Positions 55,114 through 63,897 of a stretch of DNA of 64,000 nt are shown here, in pieces. The notes beneath the pieces were generated by a model, which had not been told where the DNA came from, searched no databases, and saw only the letters and a program-made list of their open reading frames with translations. Every line of letters begins with the position of its first letter. Position 1 is the stretch's first letter. The translations under genes were made by a program, and so were the position numbers. The DNA comes from CALKXV01 sp964632495 (GTDB lineage Bacteria; Pseudomonadota; Alphaproteobacteria; Rhodobacterales; Rhodobacteraceae): positions 18,024 through 82,023 of the forward strand of contig CAZWDS010000005.1 of assembly GCA_964632495.1 (NCBI GenBank), given 5' to 3'.

Positions 55114-55709
55114 CTAACCCAAACTCCAAATGCATCGATTTTCGTGACCCTCCGACGGGTTAATCGTACCTGACGGGATCTCACAAGCCCCAAGTAAAGA
55201 ACCACCAGCCATTTGCAGCATTTAATATGGGCCTCAAAAGCGGCTCTCGATGCTGATCGCCCATTCTTTGCGCCAAAAAGTTACGCGCAGAAGCCTAAGC
55301 ATGAAACTGAATGAACCAAAGTACACAAGAATACACGTGTACGCCCGCATTTCAGCGAAAATCACAATATTGTTTATAATCAATATCTTAACTGGGCTTC
55401 GCGTTCGGCCCAGTTTTTCGGTTTGATAGACGATCATCGGTAGATTTGACGCTAAAACAAGCGAAAAGCGACGGAAAACAACGAGAATCGTAGAAAAATA
55501 TTGACAGCGAATATCCAATCAAGCATTTGTTTTTAAATGGTTTTTTCAGCATCCCCGCTTCAGATCAAAAGTAGCATGCCAAGAAAATTAGAGTGTGACA
55601 AATTCTGCCACAATTTGAACCTAATGCTGTCCAAGTTTTTCGGCAACTGTTGATCCATCAAATCTAGTGACAGGCAAGAAAGCCGATTGAAGCCGATTAG
55701 GAGACAAAC
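55114..55709. other. AT-rich intergenic region, no supported gene
   Basis: This is the longest gene-free stretch in the window. It is clearly richer in A and T than its surroundings. It separates a minus-strand response regulator from a plus-strand unknown gene, so it should contain two divergent promoters. A 94-codon reverse frame at 55234-55518 has no ribosome site or recognisable motif and is rejected. A short direct repeat, AAGCCGATT twice, ends at the ribosome site AGGAG before 55710. Confidence 0.6.
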
Positions 55710-56333
55710 ATGATAAACGTTGCCAACCGCCAACAAGAAATGCGCGATGAAAGCGCTTCTTCTCAGGTTCTCGAGCAAGAAAATGTGTCAAAACCGTCCA
55801 AAACGGACTGGGCAAAGGACATTAAGCGCCACAATTACCTTTTGCACGAGTATCAGGCATTGGCTGCGGCTCAGGCCGAGTGGATGGAAAAAATTCGTCA
55901 GTTCAAGCAGCAGGTCAGCGGGATCGACAGTTCTGACAATGCAAACGCTTCCCCGCGCCAGACGAAAATTCTGTCAAACGGCAAGGCCGACTTGCCAGCT
56001 GTACGCGCCCGTCTGGCCCTTCGTGAAGCTCTTCGAAAGCTGAACAACCGGGCAAAGATGACGAAAGAGCCTTCGTTGCAAAACTTGCGACATGAATTGC
56101 GGTTCCTCGATGGATGCCAAGCCAAAGTGAAAACAAAGATGCGCGAAATCGAGGCGCGCGTCCTGACAAAGGAGCCTGACGATGTAAACGAAGTGGTTGC
56201 AACGCTTCGCTTCGTTTCAAAGGTGCTGGCCTTTGGCCACAAGATCGAAGACGGATATCTATCGCATGTTTTGGAGGACTGCGCCGAGACGATCCACAAG
56301 GACAATGCCCCGTCCCTCAGCATTGTTCAGTAG
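55710..56333 (+). CDS. Unrecognised charged, helical protein
   Basis: A 207-residue protein with no family I recognise. It is rich in Lys, Glu, Ala and Arg and likely to be largely alpha-helical, with possible coiled-coil stretches around residues 45-75 and 130-165. No signal peptide or membrane segment is seen, so it is probably cytoplasmic. A good AGGAG ribosome site precedes the ATG. It ends at a strong inverted repeat shared with the convergent GntR gene. Its position inside a signalling cluster suggests a link to that system, but nothing in the sequence shows a function. Confidence 0.7.
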   Translation: MINVANRQQEMRDESASSQVLEQENVSKPSKTDWAKDIKRHNYLLHEYQALAAAQAEWMEKIRQFKQQVSGIDSSDNANASPRQTKILSNGKADLPAVRARLALREALRKLNNRAKMTKEPSLQNLRHELRFLDGCQAKVKTKMREIEARVLTKEPDDVNEVVATLRFVSKVLAFGHKIEDGYLSHVLEDCAETIHKDNAPSLSIVQ

Positions 56334-56341
56334 CACCTTTC

Positions 56342-56382
56342 GCGAACGCGGGTCTATGCCCCCCCGCCCGATCCGCGTTCGC
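56342..56382. terminator. Hairpin between convergent genes (unknown protein and GntR)
   Basis: GCGAACGCGG and CCGCGTTCGC form a perfect 10-bp stem with a 21-base C-rich loop, in the 76 bp between two convergent genes. A bidirectional terminator is the likely role, although neither side has a good U run. Confidence 0.55.
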
Positions 56383-56409
56383 AAAATACTACTAAGTTAG
56401 CGGATTAAA

Positions 56410-57030
56410 TTATCGGGCCAGCTTGTCCACACCGATGGCGACGATCTTCAGGATACGTTCGCCATCATTCGTTTCAGCCGCAACAATTGCATCGTCCAGA
56501 ATTTTTGAAAGATCGTCGCTGCTTTTGCTCACCTGGCCTCGGTTTTCGCGCATGCGCCAACGCATGAAACGCCAGTACCCCGCAATAAGCGTACTTCTCA
56601 AAATCGGATCGGCCACCAGCTTTGCGATAGTCGACACGAATTGCTCAGCACACTCAAAAAATGTCTCGTTGGTACCATCTGGTCCGTGTTCGAGCTGCAT
56701 CTTGATCTTTTTCAACTCAAGGCCTGCTCCACCAATCGACGTGCCGACCGAACACGCAGCACATGCCACCAGCGTTGCCGAAAACGCCATGTAGTCGCGC
56801 AGCCGATCCTCGGTGTTGAGCTTGGATGAAATACTTCCAACGCCAGACCGTACCTCGATCATCCATTCCGAGGCTAACGCCTGAAGCACTTGACGAACCG
56901 GCGTTCGCGATATTCCGAATTCGTCTGCGATCTTGCCTTCTCTCAAGACAAGTTCATCGCCCCCCGAATGCATGACAATGCGCCAGCGGACGGTGGTTGT
57001 AATCTCTTCAATCGGCAGTCTGGCCTTCAT
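56410..57030 (-). CDS. GntR-family transcriptional regulator, atypical effector domain
   Basis: A 206-residue regulator with a GntR winged helix-turn-helix at residues 5-70 (KIADEFGISRTPVRQVLQAL). The all-helical C-terminal part is of FCD-like length, but I do not see the usual spaced metal-binding Asp and His residues. The effector is therefore unclear and may not be an organic acid. It stands alone among signalling genes, and the 212-bp region upstream (57031-57242) should hold its promoter and possibly its own operator. Confidence 0.82.
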   Translation of the reverse strand: MKARLPIEEITTTVRWRIVMHSGGDELVLREGKIADEFGISRTPVRQVLQALASEWMIEVRSGVGSISSKLNTEDRLRDYMAFSATLVACAACSVGTSIGGAGLELKKIKMQLEHGPDGTNETFFECAEQFVSTIAKLVADPILRSTLIAGYWRFMRWRMRENRGQVSKSSDDLSKILDDAIVAAETNDGERILKIVAIGVDKLAR

Positions 57031-57242
57031 GGTAGTCGAACCTTAGGCATTTCAAAAACTACTGTTTTGGCCATGCACCAAGCACATGACAAATTAATGG
57101 CGCCCAGAAGGCAACAAAACGCCAAAAAGACACAAACTGTATCTGAAAACCAAACGCCAGTTTTGCGTTTAACGCTGAAACACAGTGAAGCAAGCCGTTT
57201 TTTTAAGCAGGCGAACTTTTTACGCCCAGTTTGACCTTTGCG

Positions 57243-57779
57243 TCATTGGTTTCTAGCCCAGGCTTGCTGACTGGGTGTCGAAATCGCATTGGAAAGGGCC
57301 GTTTTGACGATCTTCACTGCGTCCTGGCCAGTGTATCCCTGTTCGACAAGAGCCGATGCAGCAAACATTCCGCTACGCCCCGCTCCATAGTGACAAACAG
57401 TCGAAATCCGTTTCTTTTCTGCAAAAAGGCCAAGACGTTTGGCTTTTCCCAAGCTCCATTGCCGTTCTATCGGCGCATCCGGCACGCCGCAGTCTTCAGT
57501 CGGCAGAAATTCAACCTCCAAATCGAACTGCTTTGCACCGTCTTTTAGAAACTCTTCCGCGTTCTCAGGCAGTTCATGAGGCTCTGTAAAGACATAGAGC
57601 ACGGCCGTATTGTGTTCTTCCAGAACCCCAAGGGTGTGTTCCAACGTATCGGGATTCATGAATGATGATCCGTCGCGCCAGATGTCCAGGCCGGGAAACC
57701 CGGTCAGAAAAATGGTCTCGCCTTTAGGCGCCTCTATCGTGGCCCGGACTGAAGTGGTGGCGAGTTTCCGCTTTTGCAC
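57243..57779 (-). CDS. Protein-tyrosine-phosphatase-like protein with CX5R motif
   Basis: A 178-residue protein with the cysteine-phosphatase signature HYGAGRSG preceded by Cys (VCHYGAGRSG), that is C-x5-R-S. An aspartate-bearing segment (PTEDCGVPDAPIE) upstream could supply the general acid. This layout fits dual-specificity or tyrosine phosphatase-like enzymes. The start is set at the GTG at 57779 because AAGGAGAG lies directly upstream; a longer reading to 57833 has no ribosome site. Two neighbours are histidine-based signalling genes, so it may link to that pathway, but its substrate is unknown. Confidence 0.75.
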   Translation of the reverse strand: MQKRKLATTSVRATIEAPKGETIFLTGFPGLDIWRDGSSFMNPDTLEHTLGVLEEHNTAVLYVFTEPHELPENAEEFLKDGAKQFDLEVEFLPTEDCGVPDAPIERQWSLGKAKRLGLFAEKKRISTVCHYGAGRSGMFAASALVEQGYTGQDAVKIVKTALSNAISTPSQQAWARNQ

Positions 57780-57854
57780 TCTTGCTCTCCTTGCCAAAAA
57801 TTTCGCCGTCAGTTGTAATTCTCGTGTATACACATTGACTAAACCAAAGTAACG

Positions 57855-57866
57855 CTACAGCTGTAG
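57855..57866. promoter_or_regulatory. Palindrome CTACAGCTGTAG in the divergent promoter region
   Basis: A perfect 12-bp palindrome lies between the phosphatase-like gene (minus) and the response regulator (plus, start 57947). A second palindrome, GTGTATACAC, lies at 57824-57833. Such symmetric sites between divergent genes often bind dimeric regulators. No protein can be named. Confidence 0.4.
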
Positions 57867-57946
57867 AGTGATATTGAGCAGCGACAGTCAATTCTAGATT
57901 TTATCGGAACGGCGACAGTTTACATCGTCCCAAACGTGGAAAACCC

Positions 57947-58336
57947 GTGGGAAAACCGTATCACATAATTTTTGTCGATGATGATCCCGACGACGCTTTC
58001 ATTCTAAAGAAGGCCTTCGAACGGGCGCGTATTCCGGCGTACATCAGTCATGTCGAAAGTGGCGAGGCGTTCTTTGCGCTTGACCATGAAACCCCGCCTG
58101 AGTTGATTGTACTGGACATAAATATGCCCATACAAAACGGCGTAGAAGTTCTGGAAACGATCAAGAACGACCCAGAGCTTAGCGACGTCGACGTGATCAT
58201 GTACACAACTTCGGCACAGCCGAAACACGTCAAGACTTGCAAAGAACTTGGCGCGCTAGACATTTTGATCAAGCCAACCTCCATGTCACATCTTGACCAA
58301 GTCGCCAAAAGGATTGGCGAGATTTTGGTGTGCTAG
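57947..58336 (+). CDS. Single-domain response regulator (Rcp1-like)
   Basis: A 129-residue receiver with the acidic cluster IIFVDDDPDDAFILKKAF, the phospho-Asp in LIVLDINMPIQNGVEVL, the switch Thr in VIMYTTSAQ and the lysine in DILIKPTSMSHL. The DDDPDD opening is typical of Rcp1-like regulators of bacteriophytochrome-type kinases. It starts at a GTG with a weak ribosome site and ends 41 bp before the CheB-CheR kinase gene on the same strand. It is the probable output or phosphate partner of that kinase. Confidence 0.88.
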   Translation: MGKPYHIIFVDDDPDDAFILKKAFERARIPAYISHVESGEAFFALDHETPPELIVLDINMPIQNGVEVLETIKNDPELSDVDVIMYTTSAQPKHVKTCKELGALDILIKPTSMSHLDQVAKRIGEILVC

Positions 58337-58377
58337 GGCGCGCCGTAACTTTGTTTGGCCCGGAACTGAAATAATTC

Positions 58378-61300
58378 TTGCGCATTTCTCAAACTAGCCT
58401 CACTTATAGCGAGGGGTCGCTTCAAAGCTGGACTGGGCAATTGAGTGCGATCAACGTTAAGAAGTTAGAGCGCGCACGTATCGTTGCGATTGGCGCTTCT
58501 GCGGGTGGACTTGAACCCCTCGAAAAATTCTTTGATGCGATGCAAAGCAGCAGCGGGCTGTCTTTCGTCGTCATCCAACACCTTTCGCCAGATTTTGAAA
58601 GCATGATGGACGAGCTTCTGGCGCGTCATTCCACTATGAAAATCGAACGCGTCAGAGATAAGATGACGCTGAAGCGCGATACGATCTATCTGAACCCTCC
58701 GCGAACGGAAATGACCATTTCCAAGGGAAAGTTCCGGTTGAAAAAGGTCGCGGCCAACACCCAGATCAACATGCCGATCGACACTTTGTTCACATCACTT
58801 GCGAAAGAAACAAAAGACGAGGCCGTTGCGGTTGTTTTATCCGGCACCGGAACCGACGGAACTGTCGGCGCGCGCGCGATCCGGTCCGCCGGAGGTATTG
58901 TGCTGGCTCAGGATGCGGACAGCGCGAAATTCGATGGGATGCCCACTTCCGTGATCCGTGCGGGTCTTGCAACCGCAGTCGGGACCCCGCAGAATTTGGC
59001 GAATACGGTCACTCAGATCGCAAAAGGACAGTCGTTTTCAACCGGCCCCGAAGAAGTGTCCCATGGGGACATTGATGAAATAAACACAATCCTGCGCGAC
59101 CGGTTTGGGACCGATTTCAACTATTACAAACGCCCGACAATCGAGCGTCGCATCAATCGAAGGGCCAGCATGCGTGGCCTCACGTTGAAGGACTACTGCA
59201 AGATCCTGAAAGAAGAAGCCGACGAAGTCGAGCTGTTGTACGGCGATCTGTTGATCGAGGTGACCGAGTTTTTCCGAGATGATGCCGCGTTCGAAGAACT
59301 TGATACTGAGGTGCTTCCCAAGCTTATCGAGCGCATGTCCCCATCAAGCCCCTTACGTGTCTGGGTGCCCGGTTGCGCCAGCGGCGAAGAAGCGTATTCG
59401 CTGGCAATCCTCATCGCAGAACACGCCCGCAAAAAGAAGATCGACCTCAACCTGAAAATCCTTGCCACAGATATCCACCACAGGTCACTAGACGCTGCAA
59501 CACGCGGTATTTTCTCGAAAAACAGCTTGATAAAGCTGAGTAGAAGCCAAAAAGAGCGATACTTTGAAAAGGTCGGCCATGACTATCAGATCAGCCAAGC
59601 TATCCGGCGGACTGTCATGTTCAGTGCCCATAACCTTCTTCGGGACCCTCCGTTTACAAGGATGGACCTCGTCAGTTGTCGCAATGTTCTGATCTATCTG
59701 AATGACGTCGCCCAGAAAAAGACGATGGCGCTGTTTCACTTCGCTTTGTCGATGAAAGGATACTTATTTCTGGGCCCCAGCGAGACAACGGGACAGCTTG
59801 CTCATGAATACGCAACCATTTCGTCGCGTTGGCGCATCTATCAGAAAAAGCGCAATGTCCGTCTGATCGACTCAACCACACTTCTTCCCGCGCGAGGCGC
59901 GATTCCGGCCAGAACCGAACGTAATCTACCGTCGAACGAAGTGTCCTCTCAATACATCGATCTTGACCAAAAACAACTGCAACGCGAAGCCTTGGAGTTG
60001 ATGTTGGAGCATCATGCTCCGCCGGGCTTCCTGTTGGCAAATGACGGCACGGTCCTGCATGTCTTCGGTGACGCTGGCAAATTGATGAACGTTGGCACCG
60101 GAACGTTTTCCGACAAGATCTTTGATTTTGTTGATCCGGAACTCAAGCTGATCATTGCGACCGGAATGCAAAGGCTGCGCAGCGGTTCGACACGGGCTTT
60201 TGAACGTTCGATCATGGTACCGGGACCAGATTCTACCCGCACGTCCCTGTTCGTGGACATGCGAATGGTCAGAACGAAGAATTCGCCCGAAGACATCGTC
60301 TTATTGGTGATCTCCACGCTGACGAAGACCAGACAAGAAATCGATGTTGATAAGATTCCGAAGCTGGACAAATCCGAAGCGAAGGAAATGTTGCTTGAAC
60401 AGGTGCGCGAGCTTGAATCCGAATTGGCCGCGACGGAAGAGAACCTGCAGAACACCATCGAAGAGCTGGAAACCAGCAACGAAGAACTTCAGGCGACCAA
60501 CGAAGAGCTGATGGCCTCGAACGAAGAGCTTCAGTCTACGAACGAAGAACTCCATTCGGTCAATGAAGAACTTCATACCGTCAGTACCGAGCATGAAACT
60601 AAAATCCACGAGTTGATGGAGACGACTGAAGACTTAAACCAGCTTCTGCATTCCACCAGCTTTGGGATTGTGTTCCTTGATCCAGAACTGCACATCCGGC
60701 GGTTTACGGATGCGGCGACAAGTATGTTCAACATTCTGCCAAGCGATGTCGGCAGACCATTCCAACACCTGACCTACCGTTTCGATTCACCCGATTTGAT
60801 GAAGGAAATCGAAACGGTCCGCGATACGGGCCAAGTGTTCGAACGCGAAGTTACGGCCGGCGATCGAACTTTCGTTCTAAGGGTCCTTCAGTATGCAAGC
60901 AAAGTGAAGACAAAGCCCGGCGTTCTGCTGATTTCAGTCGACATCTCTGAACTGAGAGAAAGCCAGCTTGAGCGGGCGCGCACCGACGCGCGGTTTGCTG
61001 CGGTCGTGCATGATTTGACCGATTTCGTTGTTCGTTGGGACGCCAAGAGTCATGTGATTGAATACTGCAACGATGTTTTCGCCAGTTTGTTCGGCAAGGA
61101 CCCTGAAGATCTTGTTGGCACCAGCATCCGAAATCTGGGCGCTGCGGGGCGGAAACTATCGATCTTTACGAAGCTGGAAAAAGAACTGCATGACTCTGAC
61201 TTCGAGAATGTGAAATTGGTTTCTGAAGGAAGCATCGCGGATACCTATGTTTCGGGAACAGTCCGTCCGGTGTACAACGAACAGGGCAGCATCGACGTCC

Positions 61301-62550
61301 ATCAGGCGACCGGTCGAAACGTGTCGCAGGACTACTACTATCGCCACGGACTAGAAAGCCTGATCCGTGCCTTTGAAAGCAAAGCGGGTGAAGAGCAAAA
61401 AGTCATCGACCGCATTCTTGAGATCGGGCGCGAGTACTTCCGCATGGATCGTGCAATGGCTTTGCGCATCGTTGGCAAGGATGCACACATTGTGACAGGC
61501 GTCGGCACCAGACCAAATGGTCAGAAAAAAGTGGTTCCAAGCAATTCGATTTTGTGGAGCGCTGTTCCCAAGGTCGATGATGTTGGCGCGTGCCATGACA
61601 TTGGGGCCAGCAACATTGCGAGCCTTACTCGGTTCCGGAAGACAGCAGGCTCTGATACCGCGATAGAGGCATACATAGCGTGCAAATTCGAAACGGTTGA
61701 TGGCACCGTGGGAATAGTTTCTTTTTCATCGAAATCACCACGGTCCGAACCTTTCGGCGAAGCGGATAACATTTTTGCGAAAACCTTGGCGCAGTATGTC
61801 GGTCAATTGATGGATCGGGACGACTACATCAAAGAGATCGCAACACGCAGCCAAGAGCTTCGTTTCGCCAACGATCAGTTGAGCACCTTCGCGTATGTCG
61901 CGTCCCACGACCTTCAAGAACCAGTGCGAAAGATACTTCAGTTTTCGGACATGATGAACGCAGAATACAAGGACTTCGTGTCAGGCGACGCCTCGTATTA
62001 CATGGATACGATCAGAGGGTCGGCATCAAAAATCAACACACTTGTCAAAGACATCCTTGCATACACCACGGCGTCAAATGCCGAGATGAACATCGAGCAA
62101 CTGAGTCTCAAAGACATTTTCTCTGATATCAAGAAAGACCTGAAAGACCAGTTGAAAGAACGCGGCGGCAAGCTTCGGATCAACAAGATGCCAGACATTG
62201 ATGGCGATCCTGCCGCCGTCGAGTTGCTGTTCCAGAACCTCGTCACTAATGCGATAAAATACACCGATCCGTCGGTTTCTCCTGAAGTTGTCGTCAAGAC
62301 CAGACGCGACAACGGGGCCACGGTTATCGATGTCTGTGACAACGGCATAGGAATCTCCGGGCCAAAAGCGGAAAAAGTATTCTCCCCTTTCGTACGCCTG
62401 CATTCTCAGTCCAAGTTTTCCGGGACCGGCATTGGTCTTGCGGTCTGCAAATCGATCTGCGACCGCCTGGGTTGGTCGATCGATTTCAATAAGAACCCGA
62501 AAGGCGGAACAATCTTCTCGGTGACGATCCCGACCAAGAACATTTACTAA
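58378..62550 (+). CDS. CheB-CheR-PAS-GAF-histidine kinase fusion
   Basis: A protein of up to 1390 residues. It has a CheB methylesterase domain without receiver (about 35-215, Ser41 in IGASAGGLEP, His in VVIQHLSPD, Asp in GTGTDGTVG). A CheR methyltransferase domain follows (about 235-500; VWVPGCASGEEAYSLA binds S-adenosylmethionine). Then come a long heptad coiled coil (about 665-745, repeated NEEL), two PAS domains (about 750-990), a GAF-like region (about 995-1140) and a histidine kinase (His in YVASHDLQEPVRKI, GTGIGLAVCKS). Such fusions link methylation-type signalling to phosphorelay. The start is uncertain: TTG 58378 or TTG 58441, neither with a clear ribosome site. Confidence 0.88.
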   Translation: MRISQTSLTYSEGSLQSWTGQLSAINVKKLERARIVAIGASAGGLEPLEKFFDAMQSSSGLSFVVIQHLSPDFESMMDELLARHSTMKIERVRDKMTLKRDTIYLNPPRTEMTISKGKFRLKKVAANTQINMPIDTLFTSLAKETKDEAVAVVLSGTGTDGTVGARAIRSAGGIVLAQDADSAKFDGMPTSVIRAGLATAVGTPQNLANTVTQIAKGQSFSTGPEEVSHGDIDEINTILRDRFGTDFNYYKRPTIERRINRRASMRGLTLKDYCKILKEEADEVELLYGDLLIEVTEFFRDDAAFEELDTEVLPKLIERMSPSSPLRVWVPGCASGEEAYSLAILIAEHARKKKIDLNLKILATDIHHRSLDAATRGIFSKNSLIKLSRSQKERYFEKVGHDYQISQAIRRTVMFSAHNLLRDPPFTRMDLVSCRNVLIYLNDVAQKKTMALFHFALSMKGYLFLGPSETTGQLAHEYATISSRWRIYQKKRNVRLIDSTTLLPARGAIPARTERNLPSNEVSSQYIDLDQKQLQREALELMLEHHAPPGFLLANDGTVLHVFGDAGKLMNVGTGTFSDKIFDFVDPELKLIIATGMQRLRSGSTRAFERSIMVPGPDSTRTSLFVDMRMVRTKNSPEDIVLLVISTLTKTRQEIDVDKIPKLDKSEAKEMLLEQVRELESELAATEENLQNTIEELETSNEELQATNEELMASNEELQSTNEELHSVNEELHTVSTEHETKIHELMETTEDLNQLLHSTSFGIVFLDPELHIRRFTDAATSMFNILPSDVGRPFQHLTYRFDSPDLMKEIETVRDTGQVFEREVTAGDRTFVLRVLQYASKVKTKPGVLLISVDISELRESQLERARTDARFAAVVHDLTDFVVRWDAKSHVIEYCNDVFASLFGKDPEDLVGTSIRNLGAAGRKLSIFTKLEKELHDSDFENVKLVSEGSIADTYVSGTVRPVYNEQGSIDVHQATGRNVSQDYYYRHGLESLIRAFESKAGEEQKVIDRILEIGREYFRMDRAMALRIVGKDAHIVTGVGTRPNGQKKVVPSNSILWSAVPKVDDVGACHDIGASNIASLTRFRKTAGSDTAIEAYIACKFETVDGTVGIVSFSSKSPRSEPFGEADNIFAKTLAQYVGQLMDRDDYIKEIATRSQELRFANDQLSTFAYVASHDLQEPVRKILQFSDMMNAEYKDFVSGDASYYMDTIRGSASKINTLVKDILAYTTASNAEMNIEQLSLKDIFSDIKKDLKDQLKERGGKLRINKMPDIDGDPAAVELLFQNLVTNAIKYTDPSVSPEVVVKTRRDNGATVIDVCDNGIGISGPKAEKVFSPFVRLHSQSKFSGTGIGLAVCKSICDRLGWSIDFNKNPKGGTIFSVTIPTKNIY

Positions 62551-62562
62551 GCGCCTTTTAGA

Positions 62563-62586
62563 GGGGAAAAATTTCTGTTTTTCCCC
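62563..62586. terminator. Hairpin after the CheB-CheR kinase gene
   Basis: GGGGAAAAA and TTTTTCCCC form a perfect 9-bp stem around TTTCTG, 12 bp after the kinase stop codon. The U run lies within the stem and not after it, so its strength as a terminator is uncertain. Confidence 0.45.
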
Positions 62587-62645
62587 CAAGATAACGGTTT
62601 CAAAAATGCGTAGTGTCCCCGCGAGGGTAGTCAAGGATACGTGCT

Positions 62646-62876
62646 TTGAAAGACCAAGATAACAACCGGATTTTATGGGCAGATACCTCCGTCCGTAGCC
62701 GAATGGAGCTGCTGCGCACGATGATGGCCAGTGCAGAGCAGAGAATGGAGCAAGACGCCCTTCGCCTTCAGCGCGCTTCGGCCTACTTCAACGCCGCTTG
62801 CAAGAGTATGAACGACATCACCGCTCAGCGCTATTCCGATGCAATGGGCGTCGAAGGTGAAAACGTAGACGCCTGA
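62646..62876 (+). CDS. Small unrecognised protein
   Basis: A 76-residue protein starting at a TTG with an AAGGA ribosome site eight bases upstream, which supports this unusual start. It is Arg, Glu, Met and Ala rich, probably two helices, with no signal peptide. It follows the CheB-CheR kinase by 95 bp on the same strand, beyond the hairpin. It may be a partner of the kinase, but no family is recognised. Confidence 0.5.
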   Translation: MKDQDNNRILWADTSVRSRMELLRTMMASAEQRMEQDALRLQRASAYFNAACKSMNDITAQRYSDAMGVEGENVDA

Positions 62877-63001
62877 GAGATCGCAAGCGCCTTTTGGTGA
62901 AACTCTTATTGCTTCCGAAGGGGAAACAAGTTCAGAAACATCGCCAAACCCGACTGTCGACGGCCCCTGAAACACCATTGCGATGTCGGAAAACTGATCC
63001 C

Positions 63002-63892
63002 CTACTCGGCCCCGACCTCGGCCAACGCGGAAAGCGCGGCGGCGAAGGCTTCGACAAAATTGCGTCCTTCGACAGCCTGCGCAAGTGGAGCGAAAACGAT
63101 GTTTTCCAGTCCAAGATCCAGCGTTGCCTCAAATGCAGCACCGGGCGGCTCTGCCTCCCAGATCAAGACGCGCGCGCCTGTTTCCTCGATACGTTTTTGA
63201 AGCTCGGCAATCTGTGCGTCACTTGGCATCGCGCCCGCCTCCCACTCCAAAGAGGTTAGCGAAAGGCCGTAACGGCGCGCAAAGTACTGATAGCGCGGGT
63301 GCGTCGCAATGATCGCGACATCGTTCAAGCCTTCCAGCGCGCTTCGTGCCTCTGCATCCAGTGCTTCAAGTTCAGCCCGAAGTGTTGCAAGCCCGGGCTC
63401 TACCTTATCGGCCCCTGCAAGCCCCCTAGCGGTGATCGCCGCTGCAACGGCCTCGGCCTGTGCAATCGCCAAGGACGGGTCAAGCCAGGTATAAGAGGCA
63501 AGCCCTTCGTGAGAGTGTTCACCACCATCACCGTGACTGTGGACGACGCTGTCAGTGATGATGAATTGGTCTTCGATTGCAGAAGTCGTGTTGACCAGCT
63601 TGGAGCGCGGCAGCGACACCCGATCAATCCACGTCGCAAAGCCTGCGCCGTTAAGAAGGATCAGATCAGATGATTGGATCATACTGATATCTGCAATGGA
63701 CGGCCGCCAGAAAGACGGATCTTCCCCACTTGGCACAGGAAAGACAACGTCTGCCGCATCGCCTAGCAAACGTTCAGCGATAAACTGCAGTGGGTAGTTC
63801 ACGGCAACAATGCGCGGACGGTCCTGCGCCATCGCAAAGCTTGATGCAAAAAGGATCAGCCAGACCGCAAACATATGTCGAAAAACGCGCAT
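63002..63892 (-). CDS. znuA: Zinc ABC transporter substrate-binding protein (ZnuA-like)
   Basis: A 296-residue cluster-9 metal-binding protein with a signal peptide (MRVFRHMFAVWLILF... cleavage near FAMAQ). It has the metal-site features of this family: PVPSGEDPSFWRPSIAD, a His-rich loop HSHGDGGEHSHEG, TWLDPSLAIAQA and the ATHPRYQYFARRYGL segment. The N-terminal metal site lacks the usual His in the GEDP-HSY region (GEDPSFW here), which may shift metal choice. It imports zinc, or possibly manganese, with an ABC partner outside the window. The ATG at 63892 is chosen to give a proper signal peptide; a TTG at 63910 is possible. Confidence 0.82.
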   Translation of the reverse strand: MRVFRHMFAVWLILFASSFAMAQDRPRIVAVNYPLQFIAERLLGDAADVVFPVPSGEDPSFWRPSIADISMIQSSDLILLNGAGFATWIDRVSLPRSKLVNTTSAIEDQFIITDSVVHSHGDGGEHSHEGLASYTWLDPSLAIAQAEAVAAAITARGLAGADKVEPGLATLRAELEALDAEARSALEGLNDVAIIATHPRYQYFARRYGLSLTSLEWEAGAMPSDAQIAELQKRIEETGARVLIWEAEPPGAAFEATLDLGLENIVFAPLAQAVEGRNFVEAFAAALSALAEVGAE

Positions 63893-63897
63893 CACAC

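Noticed and set aside
55234..55518. 94-codon reverse frame in the AT-rich intergenic region
   Set aside because: No ribosome site, no recognisable motif, and a composition explained by AT-rich non-coding DNA.
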